Under the pieces are notes generated by a model that saw nothing but the letters and a program-made list of their open reading frames with translations, did not search any database and was not told the origin of the DNA. Shown one piece after another: positions 1-11,725 of a DNA stretch of 64,000 nucleotides (positions within the stretch are counted from its first letter, which is position 1; each line of letters starts with the position of its first letter). Source of the stretch: Ruminococcus flavefaciens (GTDB lineage: Bacteria; Bacillota; Clostridia; Oscillospirales; Ruminococcaceae). The DNA lies in contig NZ_FPIP01000004.1 of assembly GCF_900119075.1 (NCBI RefSeq), forward strand, positions 1 to 64,000, in the 5' to 3' direction. The position numbers and the translations under genes are program-made.

Positions 1-463
1 GATCAGATTCAAGAAGTTTTCAGTAAAACGCGAACTTCAGATGCTTCTTGTATACATATGCCTTGTAGTTATTGCAAGATTTGTATACTTCCCGTTACAT
101 TTTGTTGACGGGAAAATAGGTACTCTAACGATTGAATTTTCAACTACATTGTCTGACATGATAAGTTTAATCCCGTTCTTTTTTCTCTTTGACAGATATG
201 ATGGATGGCTTATCAATATTATAGGGAACATAGCAATGTTTATACCAGTAGGAATAGTATGGCCTATCTGTTTTAGAAAGCTCGATAGTATCAAAAAAAC
301 TGTGTTTGCCGGTATTTTTTTTATTATCTTTATTGAGCTTTCCCAGTTGTTATGTACAGAAAGGCATACAGATATTGATGACGTGATACTAAATACAAAC
401 GGTGTTTTGATCGGAGCGTGTATTCTATTTGCTATACGAAAAAGTCGTAATGATGTGCCTTAG
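1..463 (+). CDS. VanZ-like membrane protein (5' end outside window)
   Basis: The reading frame is open from the first bases of the window, so the gene probably starts upstream; the first ATG inside is at 41. The visible 140 residues are hydrophobic, with about four membrane segments. The pattern 'NIIGNIAMFIPVGIVWP', a polar stretch, then a segment ending in 'IELSQLL....TDIDDVILNTNGVLIG' is the typical core of the VanZ family (PF04892). VanZ proteins are small membrane proteins named after a teicoplanin-resistance accessory factor; most homologues have no proven role. It ends just before a hairpin at 480-500. The family call is good; the exact function is unknown. Confidence 0.75.
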   Translation, partial: IRFKKFSVKRELQMLLVYICLVVIARFVYFPLHFVDGKIGTLTIEFSTTLSDMISLIPFFFLFDRYDGWLINIIGNIAMFIPVGIVWPICFRKLDSIKKTVFAGIFFIIFIELSQLLCTERHTDIDDVILNTNGVLIGACILFAIRKSRNDVP

Positions 464-479
464 TGTAAAATATCTGAAT

Positions 480-505
480 GCCGCCCTGATGAAGGGCGGC
501 CCTCT
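480..505 (+). terminator. Hairpin after the VanZ-like gene
   Basis: An 8-bp perfect stem (GCCGCCCT / AGGGCGGC) with loop GATGA follows the stop codon by about 17 nt. The tail is CCTCTATTT, only weakly T-rich. It belongs to a set of similar GC-stem, 4-5 nt loop hairpins in the first 21 kb. Confidence 0.5.
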
Positions 506-526
506 ATTTACCTTACATTGTAATGA

Positions 527-667
527 ACTCCATCGGAGATCGGCTCTACGGCAACGATTATTTACATAGACGAAATGTACAATGTTTTCATAGAATGGTC
601 GGACGGGAAGCTGTCCTCGTTCTCGGATAAACAGGTCTTGAAAGGCTTTGAAAAAACAGGAGCATAA
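527..667 (+). pseudogene. Remnant of an unidentified gene (C-terminal end only)
   Basis: An open frame without a start codon reads ...TIIYIDEMYNVFIEWSDGK and ends KQVLKGFEKTGA followed by TAA at about 665-667. It looks like the C-terminus of a small protein with a beta-barrel-like 'IDxxYNVFIEWSDG' segment, reminiscent of a DUF4314-type or SH3-like domain. There is no RBS and no upstream coding sequence, and it ends directly before a strong terminator. I infer gene decay; the family is not identified. Confidence 0.35.
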
Positions 668-668
668 A

Positions 669-703
669 AAAGCGCAGATGGCTAAAATTGGTCATCTGCG
701 CTT
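669..703. terminator. Bidirectional terminator
   Basis: A perfect 11-bp stem AAGCGCAGATG / CATCTGCGCTT lies between the remnant ending at 667 and the convergent Crp/Fnr gene whose stop is at 707. A-rich sequence on the left gives a T-tract for the minus-strand gene. Confidence 0.75.
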
Positions 704-706
704 ATG

Positions 707-1351
707 TTATATGATCTCAAAATGGTTCTTACTGCATCGTATCAGTCCGTTCCTCTGCATCTTGCTCAATTCATTTGATAGCACAGAGCGTTCCACATTG
801 AGGTAGTCCGCAAGCTGCTGACGGTCAAAGGGTATATCAAACTCACGGGAATGCTTCTGAACCGATACGGTATTAAGATACGCCATAATACGTCCACGCA
901 CCTGTCTCGGAGCAGTATGAAAGCTCCGGCTCGATAGGTGCAGATTTTTTCTTGTGGTGATAGTGAGAAGATTTGCAAGAAGTCTCGCCCTTATCGTATC
1001 GTTGAGGTCAGCGAGCGACTTCATGCTCAGAAAAACAACAGTGCAATCCTCAGCGGCGCAGACATCGACCAGCATAGGCACATCAGACAGGAGTGCATAG
1101 CTCTCCGCAAAGAACTGCCCCTCGCCCACAAGGTTGAGAATCGTGCGGGTTCCCCACATATCGTTGCTCTCCACGGTAACGCTGCCTGCGGTCACAAAGC
1201 ATAGTTTATCGGTGATCTCTCCCGAAGAAAAGATCATCGTACCTTTCTTATATTTCTTTTCGGCTGCATTAAGGGCTTTCAGAAGCTCAGATATTTCGGT
1301 ATCATCAAAGCCCTTGAACAGTATCGAATTATGCAAAACTGAAATATCCAT
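707..1351 (-). CDS. Crp/Fnr family transcriptional regulator
   Basis: A 214-residue protein with the Crp/Fnr architecture: an N-terminal cyclic-nucleotide-binding-like jelly roll (about residues 10-120, 'LFKGFDDTEISELL', 'GEGQFFAESYALLSDVP'), a long dimer helix, and a C-terminal winged helix (about 140-210) with 'FDRQQLADYLNVERSVLSNELSKM' as the recognition helix region. It lacks the N-terminal cysteine cluster of Fnr. It is divergent from the ferredoxin-hcp operon, and a perfect 18-bp palindrome lies between them, so it probably controls hcp in response to nitrosative or redox stress, as HcpR-type regulators do. That last point is inference from context. An RBS GGGAGA precedes the ATG. Confidence 0.85.
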   Translation of the reverse strand: MDISVLHNSILFKGFDDTEISELLKALNAAEKKYKKGTMIFSSGEITDKLCFVTAGSVTVESNDMWGTRTILNLVGEGQFFAESYALLSDVPMLVDVCAAEDCTVVFLSMKSLADLNDTIRARLLANLLTITTRKNLHLSSRSFHTAPRQVRGRIMAYLNTVSVQKHSREFDIPFDRQQLADYLNVERSVLSNELSKMQRNGLIRCSKNHFEII

Positions 1352-1365
1352 ATTTTTCTCCCAAA

Positions 1366-1409
1366 ATGTTGTAATTACAACATACTTTCTCCTTTGATTA
1401 TACTATAAT
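1366..1409 (+). promoter_or_regulatory. Palindromic operator and promoter of the ferredoxin-hcp operon
   Basis: ATGTTGTAATTACAACAT at 1366-1383 is a perfect 18-bp inverted repeat, the size and symmetry of a Crp/Fnr-family site. A TATAAT -10 box lies at 1404-1409 on the plus strand, so the palindrome covers the -35 area. It also sits 15 nt upstream of the start codon of the divergent regulator gene, which would allow autoregulation. Confidence 0.6.
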
Positions 1410-1437
1410 GGATACAGAAAGTCAAGGAGGTATGGCT

Positions 1438-2133
1438 ATGATACGGAAAATCATTGAGATAGACGAAGACAAATGCAATGGCTGTGGGCTTTGTGCGAAG
1501 GCTTGCCATGAGGGAGCTATTGCTATCGTAAACGGCAAGGCAAAGCTCATGCGTGACGATTTCTGCGACGGCTTTGGGGATTGTCTCCCTGCCTGTCCTG
1601 CGGACGCTATCCACTTCACCGAGCGTGAAGCTGCAGCTTATGACGAGAAGGCTGTTCAGGCAAACAAGCAGAAGAAGTCTGCCTGCGCGGGTTTCACTTG
1701 CCCCAGCTCGGCTTTGCAAAGCTTCACACCGAAGGAAGCTGACAGCGATGTTCATGTTCTGGGCTGTCTGAGACAATTCCCCATACAAATAAAGCTACTG
1801 CCCACAAACGCACCTTACTTCAACGGTGCAGATCTGCTTATCGCTGCTGATTGCACGGCTTACGCCTACGGAAACTTCCACCATGATTTTATCCGTGGGA
1901 AGATTACGCTCATCGGATGTCCGAAGCTCGATGCCGTTGATTACGCTGAAAAGCTGACGGAGATATTCAGAAATAACGATATAAAGAGTATTACCCTCAC
2001 AAGAATGACAGTGCCGTGCTGCGGCGGTATGGAGTATGCGATAAAAAAAGCAATCGAAGCAAGCGGCAAGGACATTCCGCTTAAAGTCGCTGTTATATCG
2101 CCGGACGGCAGTATCGTTGAGATAAGAAAATAA
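1438..2133 (+). CDS. 4Fe-4S ferredoxin-type protein linked to Hcp
   Basis: The protein carries two ferredoxin-like cysteine clusters near its N-terminus: '[11 protein letters not shown]' and a second with '[12 protein letters not shown]'. The remaining ~150 residues contain more cysteines ('CAGFTCPSS', '[15 protein letters not shown]'). The frame opens at 1408, but AAGGAGG at 1424-1430 points to the ATG at 1438 (7 nt spacing), giving 231 residues. It ends 14 nt before the hcp start, so the pair is co-transcribed. Ferredoxin-like proteins of this kind commonly accompany Hcp in anaerobic Clostridia and are the likely electron donors to it. The specific role is inferred from the neighbour. Confidence 0.85.
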   Translation: MIRKIIEIDEDKCNGCGLCAKACHEGAIAIVNGKAKLMRDDFCDGFGDCLPACPADAIHFTEREAAAYDEKAVQANKQKKSACAGFTCPSSALQSFTPKEADSDVHVLGCLRQFPIQIKLLPTNAPYFNGADLLIAADCTAYAYGNFHHDFIRGKITLIGCPKLDAVDYAEKLTEIFRNNDIKSITLTRMTVPCCGGMEYAIKKAIEASGKDIPLKVAVISPDGSIVEIRK

Positions 2134-2147
2134 TGGAGGAATATATC

Positions 2148-3776
2148 ATGGAACAGAAAATGTTTTGCTATCAGTGTCAGGAAACAGCGGGCTGTAAAGG
2201 TTGTACCGCTTGCGGTGTCTGCGGTAAACAACCCGAAGTCGCAGCAATGCAGGACTTGCTTGTGTACGTTACAAAGGGGCTGTCTGCGTTGACAACTCAG
2301 CTCCGTGCAGAGGGACAGGCAGTCGATAAGGCTGTCAATCATCTTATCAGCGTGAACCTGTTTATCACGATCACCAATGCAAATTTCGATCTCGACAGCA
2401 TTACCGCTAAGGTTACTGAAACACTTGCAGTCAAAGAAGAATTGCTCGGAGAGGTGCAGAATAAAGAATCACTCCCCGAAGCAGCTCTTTGGAACGGTTC
2501 GGACTATACCAAGAAAGCAAAGACTGTCGGCGTACTTGCAACAGAGAATGAGGATATACGCTCTCTGCGTGAGCTGATAACCTACGGCCTGAAAGGACTT
2601 GCGGCATATACAAAACACGCAAACGCTCTGCTGAATGATGATGAGGAGCTTGATGCTTTCTTACAGTTGGCTCTTGCTAAAACACTTGATGACAGTCTGT
2701 CGGTCGATGACCTTGTGGCTCTCACGCTGGAAGTCGGCAAGTACGGCGTTCAGGGTATGGCTGACCTTGATGCTGCAAATACTACAGCATACGGCAATCC
2801 TGAGATCACGACAGTTGATATCGGTGTCCGCAAAAATCCTGCAATACTGATCTCAGGTCACGATCTGAAAGACCTTGAAATGCTCCTTGAGCAGACAAAG
2901 GATACGGGAGTTGATGTTTATACGCACTCGGAAATGCTACCTGCGCATTATTATCCGTTCTTCAAAAAGTATCCGCATTTCGCAGGAAACTACGGCAATG
3001 CGTGGTGGAAGCAGAAAGAGGAATTTGAGAGCTTTAACGGTCCGGTGCTGATGACCACAAACTGCATCGTTCCGCCGAAGGACAGCTACAAGGACAGACT
3101 TTGGACAACAGGTGCCGCAGGCTATCCGGGCTGTAAGCATATTGACGCACCTTACGGCGAAGTCAAGGACTTTTCACCGATCATCGAACAGGCTAAGAAA
3201 TGTCCTCCGCCTGCCGAGATCGAAACAGGCTCTATTGTCGGCGGCTTTGCCCATGAACAGGTATTTGCACTTGCCGATACAGTTGTAGAAGCTGTAAAAT
3301 CGGGGGCTATCCGCAAATTCGTAGTCATGGCAGGCTGTGACGGCAGAGCTAAGTCCAGAAGCTACTATCAGGAATTTGCTGAGAAGTTGCCAAAAGATAC
3401 AGTTATTCTCACCGCAGGCTGTGCAAAGTACAAGTATAACAAGCTCGACTTAGGCGACATCGGCGGTATTCCGAGAGTTCTCGATGCAGGACAGTGCAAT
3501 GATTCTTATTCTCTGGCGTTGATTGCTCTGAAGCTGAAAGAGGTATTCGGGCTTGATGATGTAAATGATCTGCCTATTGTTTATAATATCGCTTGGTATG
3601 AGCAGAAAGCAGTCATCGTTCTCCTTGCGCTGCTGTATCTCGGAGTGAAGAATATTCACCTCGGACCGACACTGCCTGCGTTCCTGTCTCCGAATGTGGC
3701 AAAGGTTCTTGTAGACAGCTTCGGCATTGCAGGAATTACAACCGTTGACGAGGATATGAGGATTTTCGGCTTATGA
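2148..3776 (+). CDS. hcp: Hydroxylamine reductase / hybrid cluster protein
   Basis: A 542-residue hybrid cluster protein. The N-terminus carries Cys7-x2-Cys10-x8-Cys19-x5-Cys25, the pattern of Hcp from strict anaerobes, which binds the cubane Fe-S cluster. Further cysteines for the hybrid Fe-S-O cluster appear in 'TTNCIVPP', '[10 protein letters not shown]', '[16 protein letters not shown]', '[11 protein letters not shown]' and '[11 protein letters not shown]'. Hcp proteins reduce hydroxylamine or nitric oxide and protect against nitrosative stress in the cytoplasm. The frame opens at 2133, but GGAGGA at 2135-2140 fits the ATG at 2148. The following gene overlaps the stop by 4 nt, indicating translational coupling. 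Confidence 0.97.
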   Translation: MEQKMFCYQCQETAGCKGCTACGVCGKQPEVAAMQDLLVYVTKGLSALTTQLRAEGQAVDKAVNHLISVNLFITITNANFDLDSITAKVTETLAVKEELLGEVQNKESLPEAALWNGSDYTKKAKTVGVLATENEDIRSLRELITYGLKGLAAYTKHANALLNDDEELDAFLQLALAKTLDDSLSVDDLVALTLEVGKYGVQGMADLDAANTTAYGNPEITTVDIGVRKNPAILISGHDLKDLEMLLEQTKDTGVDVYTHSEMLPAHYYPFFKKYPHFAGNYGNAWWKQKEEFESFNGPVLMTTNCIVPPKDSYKDRLWTTGAAGYPGCKHIDAPYGEVKDFSPIIEQAKKCPPPAEIETGSIVGGFAHEQVFALADTVVEAVKSGAIRKFVVMAGCDGRAKSRSYYQEFAEKLPKDTVILTAGCAKYKYNKLDLGDIGGIPRVLDAGQCNDSYSLALIALKLKEVFGLDDVNDLPIVYNIAWYEQKAVIVLLALLYLGVKNIHLGPTLPAFLSPNVAKVLVDSFGIAGITTVDEDMRIFGL

Positions 3777-4246
3777 GAAGAAAAGACCGTGAAGTGACCG
3801 ATCTCAGCGAGATCATAGAGATCATGAAAAACTGCGATGTATGCAGACTGGCTCTGAATGATGACGGCTTTCCGTACATTCTGCCGCTGAATTTCGGTAT
3901 GGCGGTGAACGGAGATAAGATCACGCTCTATTTTCATAGTGCTTTGGAGGGCTACAAGGTCGGGCTTATCCGGAAGGATAATAGAGCATCATTTGAAATG
4001 GACTGCAAGCATGAGCTGCAATACTTTGAGGATAAGGGCTACTGCACGATGGCATACGAAAGTGTGATCGGCAGAGGGCATATCCGTATCCTGTCGGAAG
4101 AAGAAAAACTGCCTGCGCTGAAACTGCTCATGGCACATTATCATGACGGAAAAGATATGCCGTTCAGCACGGCGGCGATACCGAGAACGCTTGTATATGC
4201 CCTTGAGGTCGAAAGCATAACAGGTAAAAGAAAGCCTGTAAAATAA
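3773..4246 (+). CDS. Pyridoxamine 5'-phosphate oxidase-family flavin-binding protein (NimA-like)
   Basis: A 157-residue protein with the split-barrel flavin-binding fold. It starts '[10 protein letters not shown]', has '[20 protein letters not shown]', the FMN-contacting '[21 protein letters not shown]' and '[13 protein letters not shown]', the usual layout of the 5-nitroimidazole-reductase-like (NimA) pyridoxamine oxidase group. The ATG overlaps the hcp stop (ATGA), so it is the third gene of the hcp operon. Members of this family reduce small electrophiles with flavin; a role in detoxification next to Hcp is plausible but inferred. A terminator follows at 4286-4315. Confidence 0.85.
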   Translation: MRRKDREVTDLSEIIEIMKNCDVCRLALNDDGFPYILPLNFGMAVNGDKITLYFHSALEGYKVGLIRKDNRASFEMDCKHELQYFEDKGYCTMAYESVIGRGHIRILSEEEKLPALKLLMAHYHDGKDMPFSTAAIPRTLVYALEVESITGKRKPVK

Positions 4247-4285
4247 TTCTGACTTTGAATCCAATGGGTTCAAAGTAGATGATAG

Positions 4286-4315
4286 AAAAGCTCTCAGCAA
4301 TGAGGGCTTTTTCTT
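4286..4315 (+). terminator. Rho-independent terminator of the hcp operon
   Basis: A hairpin with stem AAAGCTCTCA / TGAGGGCTTT (one mismatch) and loop GCAA is followed by TTCTTTTCC. It lies 40 nt after the stop of the NimA-like gene. Confidence 0.85.
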
Positions 4316-4389
4316 TTCCTGCCGATTGACCTTTCGCCCGTGGTATGGTATAATTATCCTGAGAGCCACTGCAAGAGGAGTGATGTGAA

Positions 4390-4926
4390 ATGGCAGTCTA
4401 TATCGTGTTTGACGTTGAAACACCTAATCATGCGAACGACCGTATGAGTGCGATAGGAATAACAGCGATAAAGGATAACAAGATCGTTGCGAACTACTTT
4501 TCGCTTGTTAATCCCGAAACGCATTTCGATAGCTTCAATACACAGCTCACGGGTATAGATGCTGATAAGGTCAAAGGTGCTCCGAACTTTGCGGAGCTTT
4601 GGAAGAAGATAGAGCCAATTATGAGCAAGGGTATCCTCGTTGCCCATAACGCTGTCTTTGATATGAGTGTCCTGCGCTCCTGCCTGCGAAACTACGGTAT
4701 TACATGGAAACCGAGTGTGGAATACCTTTGTACAGTCCAGATCGGCAGGCGCATCCTTCCCGATATGAAGCATAACCTCAATGTGATGTGCGATCACTAC
4801 GGCATCGCCCTCGACCATCACAAGGCGGACAGCGATGCTCACGCTTGTGCGGAGATTCTGCTCAGGTACATGGAAAGCGGTGTCGATGTGAGTGGGTATG
4901 TAAAGAAGTTCGTTCTGTCACCATAA
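4390..4926 (+). CDS. DEDDh 3'-5' exonuclease (DnaQ/epsilon-like)
   Basis: A 178-residue exonuclease of the RNase T/DnaQ superfamily. Exo I is 'VFDVETPN' (Asp8, Glu10), Exo II is 'LVAHNAVFDMSVL', and Exo III is 'HHKADSDAHACAEI' with the DEDDh histidine. These four acidic residues and the histidine coordinate two metal ions for 3'-5' hydrolysis of DNA or RNA. It stands alone, without a polymerase domain, like many short Firmicutes homologues of proofreading or processing exonucleases. The RBS AGAGGAG lies just upstream. It is followed by a strong terminator. Confidence 0.9.
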   Translation: MAVYIVFDVETPNHANDRMSAIGITAIKDNKIVANYFSLVNPETHFDSFNTQLTGIDADKVKGAPNFAELWKKIEPIMSKGILVAHNAVFDMSVLRSCLRNYGITWKPSVEYLCTVQIGRRILPDMKHNLNVMCDHYGIALDHHKADSDAHACAEILLRYMESGVDVSGYVKKFVLSP

Positions 4927-4936
4927 ACAAGTATAC

Positions 4937-4970
4937 AGAGCTGTTGCTGACATAGCAATGGCTCTTTTTC
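4937..4970 (+). terminator. Terminator of the exonuclease gene
   Basis: Stem AGAGCtgTTGCT / AGCAAtgGCTCT with loop GACAT is followed by TTTTTCTTTTT, a classic Rho-independent terminator. Confidence 0.9.
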
Positions 4971-5084
4971 TTTTTGAAACGATGCAGAAATGAATTTTTG
5001 AATATCTGTTATGATATAATAAAATTTTGGTTTTCTGAGCAGAAGTGAAAGTTTGGCGTTCTGATTTGATATAATAATAGTTTA

Positions 5085-5106
5085 GGTGGGGGGCAAACGC
5101 CCCACC
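5085..5106. repeat. Short GC hairpin in intergenic space
   Basis: Stem GGTGGGG / CCCCACC stands alone in the 260-nt gap between the exonuclease and SRAP genes, about 15 nt after a TTGATATAATAAT stretch. It resembles the other isolated GC hairpins in this half of the window. No T-tract follows. Confidence 0.45.
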
Positions 5107-5167
5107 ATTATCTATAATCAGTTCTCACGCTATTGCAAATATGAACGACATCCTTTTGAAATGAAAC

Positions 5168-5188
5168 GGAGTCGGCATTGCCGACTCC
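5168..5188 (-). terminator. Terminator of the SRAP gene
   Basis: A perfect 9-bp stem GGAGTCGGC / GCCGACTCC with a 3-nt loop directly abuts the stop codon of the minus-strand SRAP gene. The tail on that strand is GTTTCATTTC. Confidence 0.75.
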
Positions 5189-5875
5189 TCATGCTGTAAT
5201 GGTCTCAGGTGGAAACCGAGGATAATCAACTGCTCTCTCGAATACCATATTGGACAGTGCCTTCTCAACTATAGTACTGGGATCTCCGTTAGGGCGTATC
5301 CATTCCTTTACGTTTTCCTTATCCAGTATAAGTGGCATACGATCATGAATATCTTTGACAGTACCTGCTGCTTCTCGCGTTAGTATAGAAAACATAGGTG
5401 TCTGCATACCACTATGCTCTTCATATCTATAAAGTCCTGCTATATATGTTCTGTCTGACCCCTCGGTCTGTATGGCGAATTTGACCTTCTTAGTATTGCG
5501 ATGCTCGATCATGCTACGGCAATCGTCCTCATATACTGGATATCCCCATTCATAATACCATGATGCAGGAATAACACACCTTCTCCTGTACCATGAATCC
5601 CGCCACAAAGGTTTACTGTCAGCGGTCTCGACGCGGCAGTTGGCAAGAGGCTTAGGCGTAGCTTTATACGTAAATCCCCATGCCATTGGAAATATAGCCA
5701 TATTCCCATACTTGTTGGGCGCAAGAACAGGAGCTATATCTGCTGGATAAAGGTCTCCTGACATGATAAGGCTCTTACCGAGCTTAACCGACATCTCCTG
5801 AGCCAAAGCCATTTTCCGTACCTTTATGAGAACTTCAGCCATTTCTCTTGGTTCTATTCTTAAAGACATACACAT
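5189..5875 (-). CDS. SOS response-associated peptidase (SRAP, YedK/HMCES family)
   Basis: SRAP proteins trap abasic sites in single-stranded DNA by forming a thiazolidine link through Cys2. Here AGGAGG at 5884-5889 on the minus strand sits 8 nt before the ATG at 5875, giving 'MCMSLRIEPR', which leaves Cys at position 2 as the family requires; a GTG nine nucleotides upstream would destroy this. Other conserved parts are 'NCRVETADSKPLWRDSW', 'RRRCVIPASWYYEW' with the catalytic Glu, and 'IHDRMPLIL' with the active-site His. The length of 228 residues matches the family. Usual N-terminal 'MCGRF/Y' is replaced by 'MCMSL'. Confidence is high. Confidence 0.93.
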   Translation of the reverse strand: MCMSLRIEPREMAEVLIKVRKMALAQEMSVKLGKSLIMSGDLYPADIAPVLAPNKYGNMAIFPMAWGFTYKATPKPLANCRVETADSKPLWRDSWYRRRCVIPASWYYEWGYPVYEDDCRSMIEHRNTKKVKFAIQTEGSDRTYIAGLYRYEEHSGMQTPMFSILTREAAGTVKDIHDRMPLILDKENVKEWIRPNGDPSTIVEKALSNMVFERAVDYPRFPPETITA

Positions 5876-5981
5876 GAAGATCACCTCCTATCAGTGTAAA
5901 ACAGAATATATGTTCTGATTTATTATAGCACATATGTCATGTCTCGTCAAGATATGAATTGCATAAAAAGCAAATAACTGT

Positions 5982-5998
5982 CGGGGCTTAATGCCCCG
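5982..5998. repeat. Short GC hairpin upstream of the defence operon
   Basis: Perfect stem CGGGGC / GCCCCG with loop TTAAT lies 50 nt upstream of the hsdR promoter. It could stop read-through, but the tail CTTTCATAT is not strongly T-rich. Confidence 0.45.
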
Positions 5999-6049
5999 GC
6001 TTTCATATATTCAATTCGTAAAGATTGTTTAAACTTTTTAGTCTGCTGA

Positions 6050-6078
6050 TTGACTAATTGAGCAATTATTGATATAAT
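6050..6078 (+). promoter_or_regulatory. Promoter of the hsdRMS defence operon
   Basis: TTGACT at 6050-6055 and TATAAT at 6073-6078 are separated by exactly 17 nt, near-consensus for the vegetative sigma factor. The predicted transcript starts about 30 nt before the hsdR start codon. Confidence 0.85.
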
Positions 6079-6116
6079 GTATATAGGTATATTATCTTCC
6101 GAAAGGTGGTATGACT

Positions 6117-8870
6117 ATGCTCCCAGAAGAGAAAGCTCGTGTAAAAATCGATGAAAAACTCAATAGAGCCGGCTGGTATGTCGTTGACAGGGACGAGTAT
6201 GTTCCGCAGACAACTTCTGCTATCAGAGAAGCCCTGACTCAGGGCAATAAAGAAAGCGATTATCTTCTTTTCATAGATAATAAGGCTATTGCCGTTCTGG
6301 AAGCAAAGAGAGCCGATAATCCCCTTGGAGAAGATGTCGAATCTCAGGCTGAGAATTATGCTCGCACGCCACTTTCATGGTATGGATTGTGGGAAGATAA
6401 CTTCATTCCGCTGGTATATATGTCAAACGGTGAGAAGATACTGTTTAAGAACCTTCTATCCGGGGATGAAGACTACATTGAAATTGATACGATGCATACT
6501 CCAAAGGAAATGCTTCGCCTGATTAAGCGTTCTTCTGAGTATGGAGCTTTGCCTAAACTTGAGAAGCAGTCTCTCAGAGATTGCCAGTTTAACGCAGAAC
6601 TCAACTTTGAGAAGTCCATTAAGAACGGAAAGAAAAAGAATCTGGCAGTATTAGCTACCGGCAGTGGCAAGACCTACCTTGCTTGTCTCGCAAGCTACCG
6701 TCTGCTCAACTACACTTCCACTAAGCGTATACTGTTCCTTGTAGACAGAAATAACCTTGCAAGGCAGACCGAGAGCGAGTTCAGTCAGTTCAATATGACT
6801 GAGAATAAAAAAGAGATGAACGCTCTTTACGACATCAAAAGGCTCAGACATGAGGGCGATATAAAGGGAGATATCGTCATTTCTACTATTCAGAAGCTGT
6901 TCGCTATCATGACCGGACAGGCAGTAAGTGATGATGATGAAGATGCAGAGGATGAACGTCTCGCAGAAGCTGCTGAAAAGAAAGACGATACTGTTATTCA
7001 GCTTGGCGATGACCTTACCATCCCTCCGGACTATTTCCAGCTTATAATTGTAGACGAGTGTCATCGCTCAATATATGGTAAATGGAGAGCTGTCCTTGAC
7101 TATTTCAAGGGTGCTAATATCCTTGGACTTACTGCAACTCCAACAGAAGAGGCATATGCATATTTTGATAAAAATATTGTAGAGAACTATACATATGAAC
7201 ACTCGGTTGTTGACGGCGTTAATGTACCTGCCCGCGTGTATCGCATCATGACTGAAGTCACAGAGCATGGCGGTTCTCTTGAAGAAGGTACAACTGTTAC
7301 TGAGAAAGCGCGAAGAACAGGTTCGGATACAACATATGTCATTGATAAGGACAAAGAGTATGAAAACAATCTGCTGGACAGGTCCATAGTAAACCGTCAG
7401 CAGATATGTCAGGTTCTTGAAGCCTATAAGAAATCAATATTTACAGACCTTTATCCTGAGCGTGAGAAGTCATGGGAATATGTACCCAAGACGCTTATCT
7501 TCGCCAAGAACGATAACCACGCTACAGAGATAGTGGAAGCGGTAAAGGACGTATTCAAGTGTGAGTTCCCTAACGAGGAAGTCCCTGAGCATTTTGTTCA
7601 GAAGATAACCTACTCCTCTGAGGATTCCAATGCTCTTATCCGTGATCTCAGGAACGAGAAGGATTTCCGTATAGCTGTTACCGTTACTCTTGTAGCTACC
7701 GGTACAGACGTAAAGCCTCTTGAAGTAGTTCTGTTCATGAAGGACGTTATGTCTGAGGTGCTGTATACGCAGATGAAGGGACGCGGCTGCCGTGTCATTA
7801 CTGACGATAAGCTGCGTGAGGTCACTCCCAACGCAGATACCAAGGAATGCTACTACATCGTCGATGCTATCGGCGTAACTGAACATGATAAGAATATTCC
7901 GGGGCCTGGCCCCGGACCCGGTCCTTTTATCAGAAAAATCACACTGGAACAGCTTCTCGAAAGGCTGTCTCATAATGAGCTGAGTGATGAGAACCTGCTC
8001 ACGCTTCGTAACATCTGCGCTATGATAAATCGGCGTTATGAGAATAACATCTTCTTCGGGCATCACCTGCAATACTTCATCGACAACTTCGGCTATTCAC
8101 CTAAAGATCTTGCTGTATCAATACAGGAGGCATTTGACAGCGGTCAGCTTCCGCCGTTCAACAGTCCTTCCGATGATAATAATATCCGTATGGCGCTTAT
8201 AGACAGGCTCATCAGCAATATCCCTGCAAGGAAAAAGCTGCTTGAACTGCGTCAGGGCTACATACTGACTACAGACGAAGATCCCGATACTCTTATTAGT
8301 GCAGGCTTCTCAAAAGAGACTGCCAAGACTTATACCGAGAACTTCGAGAAATACATAAACGACAACAAGGACAGCATCGAGGCTCTGCGTATTATCTACA
8401 ACTCGGAAGATACGCTGATAACACACTCCATGCTTGCAGACCTGCGTGACAGGCTCCTGTCTGAGAGCAGTCATTTCAGCGCTCCGCAGCTGTGGAAGTA
8501 TTACAGGACGCTTGATTCGTCAAGCGTGGACGAGCTCGATGTCAGGGCTAATGCTAAGGCTCTCACGAACCTGATACAGCTTGTGAGGTACGCATACAAG
8601 AAGAATCCGAAGCTGACCAGCCTTATGAACGGCTTTGTGCAGCGTTTCAACCTGTACTGCGGTCAGACGCAGCGTGATCTTACTCCCGACCAGACAGACG
8701 TTATGCGGCAGATAGCTGAATTCATCGTCAATGACGGTGCTATCACTGCGGCAGAACTCAATGACATAGATGCCGACCTCTGGCGACAGGGCATCCGTGT
8801 ATTCGGAAAGCCTCAGCTGTTCGGCGAGGAAATTACGGCATTATCAAGAATATTACTAAAGGCGGCTTAA
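6117..8870 (+). CDS. hsdR: Type I restriction enzyme, R (restriction/translocase) subunit
   Basis: The motor and nuclease subunit of a type I restriction-modification system. Numbering from the ATG at 6111, the nuclease site is Asp50 and Glu64-x-Lys66 ('SDYLLF', 'AVLEAKRA'). The helicase has Walker A 'LATGSGKTYL' near 182-190, DEAD-box 'VDECHRS' near 315, 'LGLTATPTEE', 'TLVATGTDVKPL' and 'QMKGRGCRV'. The protein is about 918 residues, typical for the EcoEI/R-like branch. AAAGGTGG at 6102-6109 is 1 nt from the ATG at 6111 but 7 nt from the one at 6117, so I choose 6117. An odd Pro-Gly run (residues ~598-606) links the helicase to the C-terminal domain. hsdM follows after 3 nt. Confidence 0.96.
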   Translation: MLPEEKARVKIDEKLNRAGWYVVDRDEYVPQTTSAIREALTQGNKESDYLLFIDNKAIAVLEAKRADNPLGEDVESQAENYARTPLSWYGLWEDNFIPLVYMSNGEKILFKNLLSGDEDYIEIDTMHTPKEMLRLIKRSSEYGALPKLEKQSLRDCQFNAELNFEKSIKNGKKKNLAVLATGSGKTYLACLASYRLLNYTSTKRILFLVDRNNLARQTESEFSQFNMTENKKEMNALYDIKRLRHEGDIKGDIVISTIQKLFAIMTGQAVSDDDEDAEDERLAEAAEKKDDTVIQLGDDLTIPPDYFQLIIVDECHRSIYGKWRAVLDYFKGANILGLTATPTEEAYAYFDKNIVENYTYEHSVVDGVNVPARVYRIMTEVTEHGGSLEEGTTVTEKARRTGSDTTYVIDKDKEYENNLLDRSIVNRQQICQVLEAYKKSIFTDLYPEREKSWEYVPKTLIFAKNDNHATEIVEAVKDVFKCEFPNEEVPEHFVQKITYSSEDSNALIRDLRNEKDFRIAVTVTLVATGTDVKPLEVVLFMKDVMSEVLYTQMKGRGCRVITDDKLREVTPNADTKECYYIVDAIGVTEHDKNIPGPGPGPGPFIRKITLEQLLERLSHNELSDENLLTLRNICAMINRRYENNIFFGHHLQYFIDNFGYSPKDLAVSIQEAFDSGQLPPFNSPSDDNNIRMALIDRLISNIPARKKLLELRQGYILTTDEDPDTLISAGFSKETAKTYTENFEKYINDNKDSIEALRIIYNSEDTLITHSMLADLRDRLLSESSHFSAPQLWKYYRTLDSSSVDELDVRANAKALTNLIQLVRYAYKKNPKLTSLMNGFVQRFNLYCGQTQRDLTPDQTDVMRQIAEFIVNDGAITAAELNDIDADLWRQGIRVFGKPQLFGEEITALSRILLKAA

Positions 8871-11713
<2,843 letters not shown>

Positions 11714-11725
11714 AAGGAGAATATA

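Noticed and set aside
6651..7064. A 137-codon minus-strand frame within hsdR, and similar long antisense frames in the giant gene
   Set aside because: They mirror well-supported plus-strand genes, lack RBS and show no domain features.
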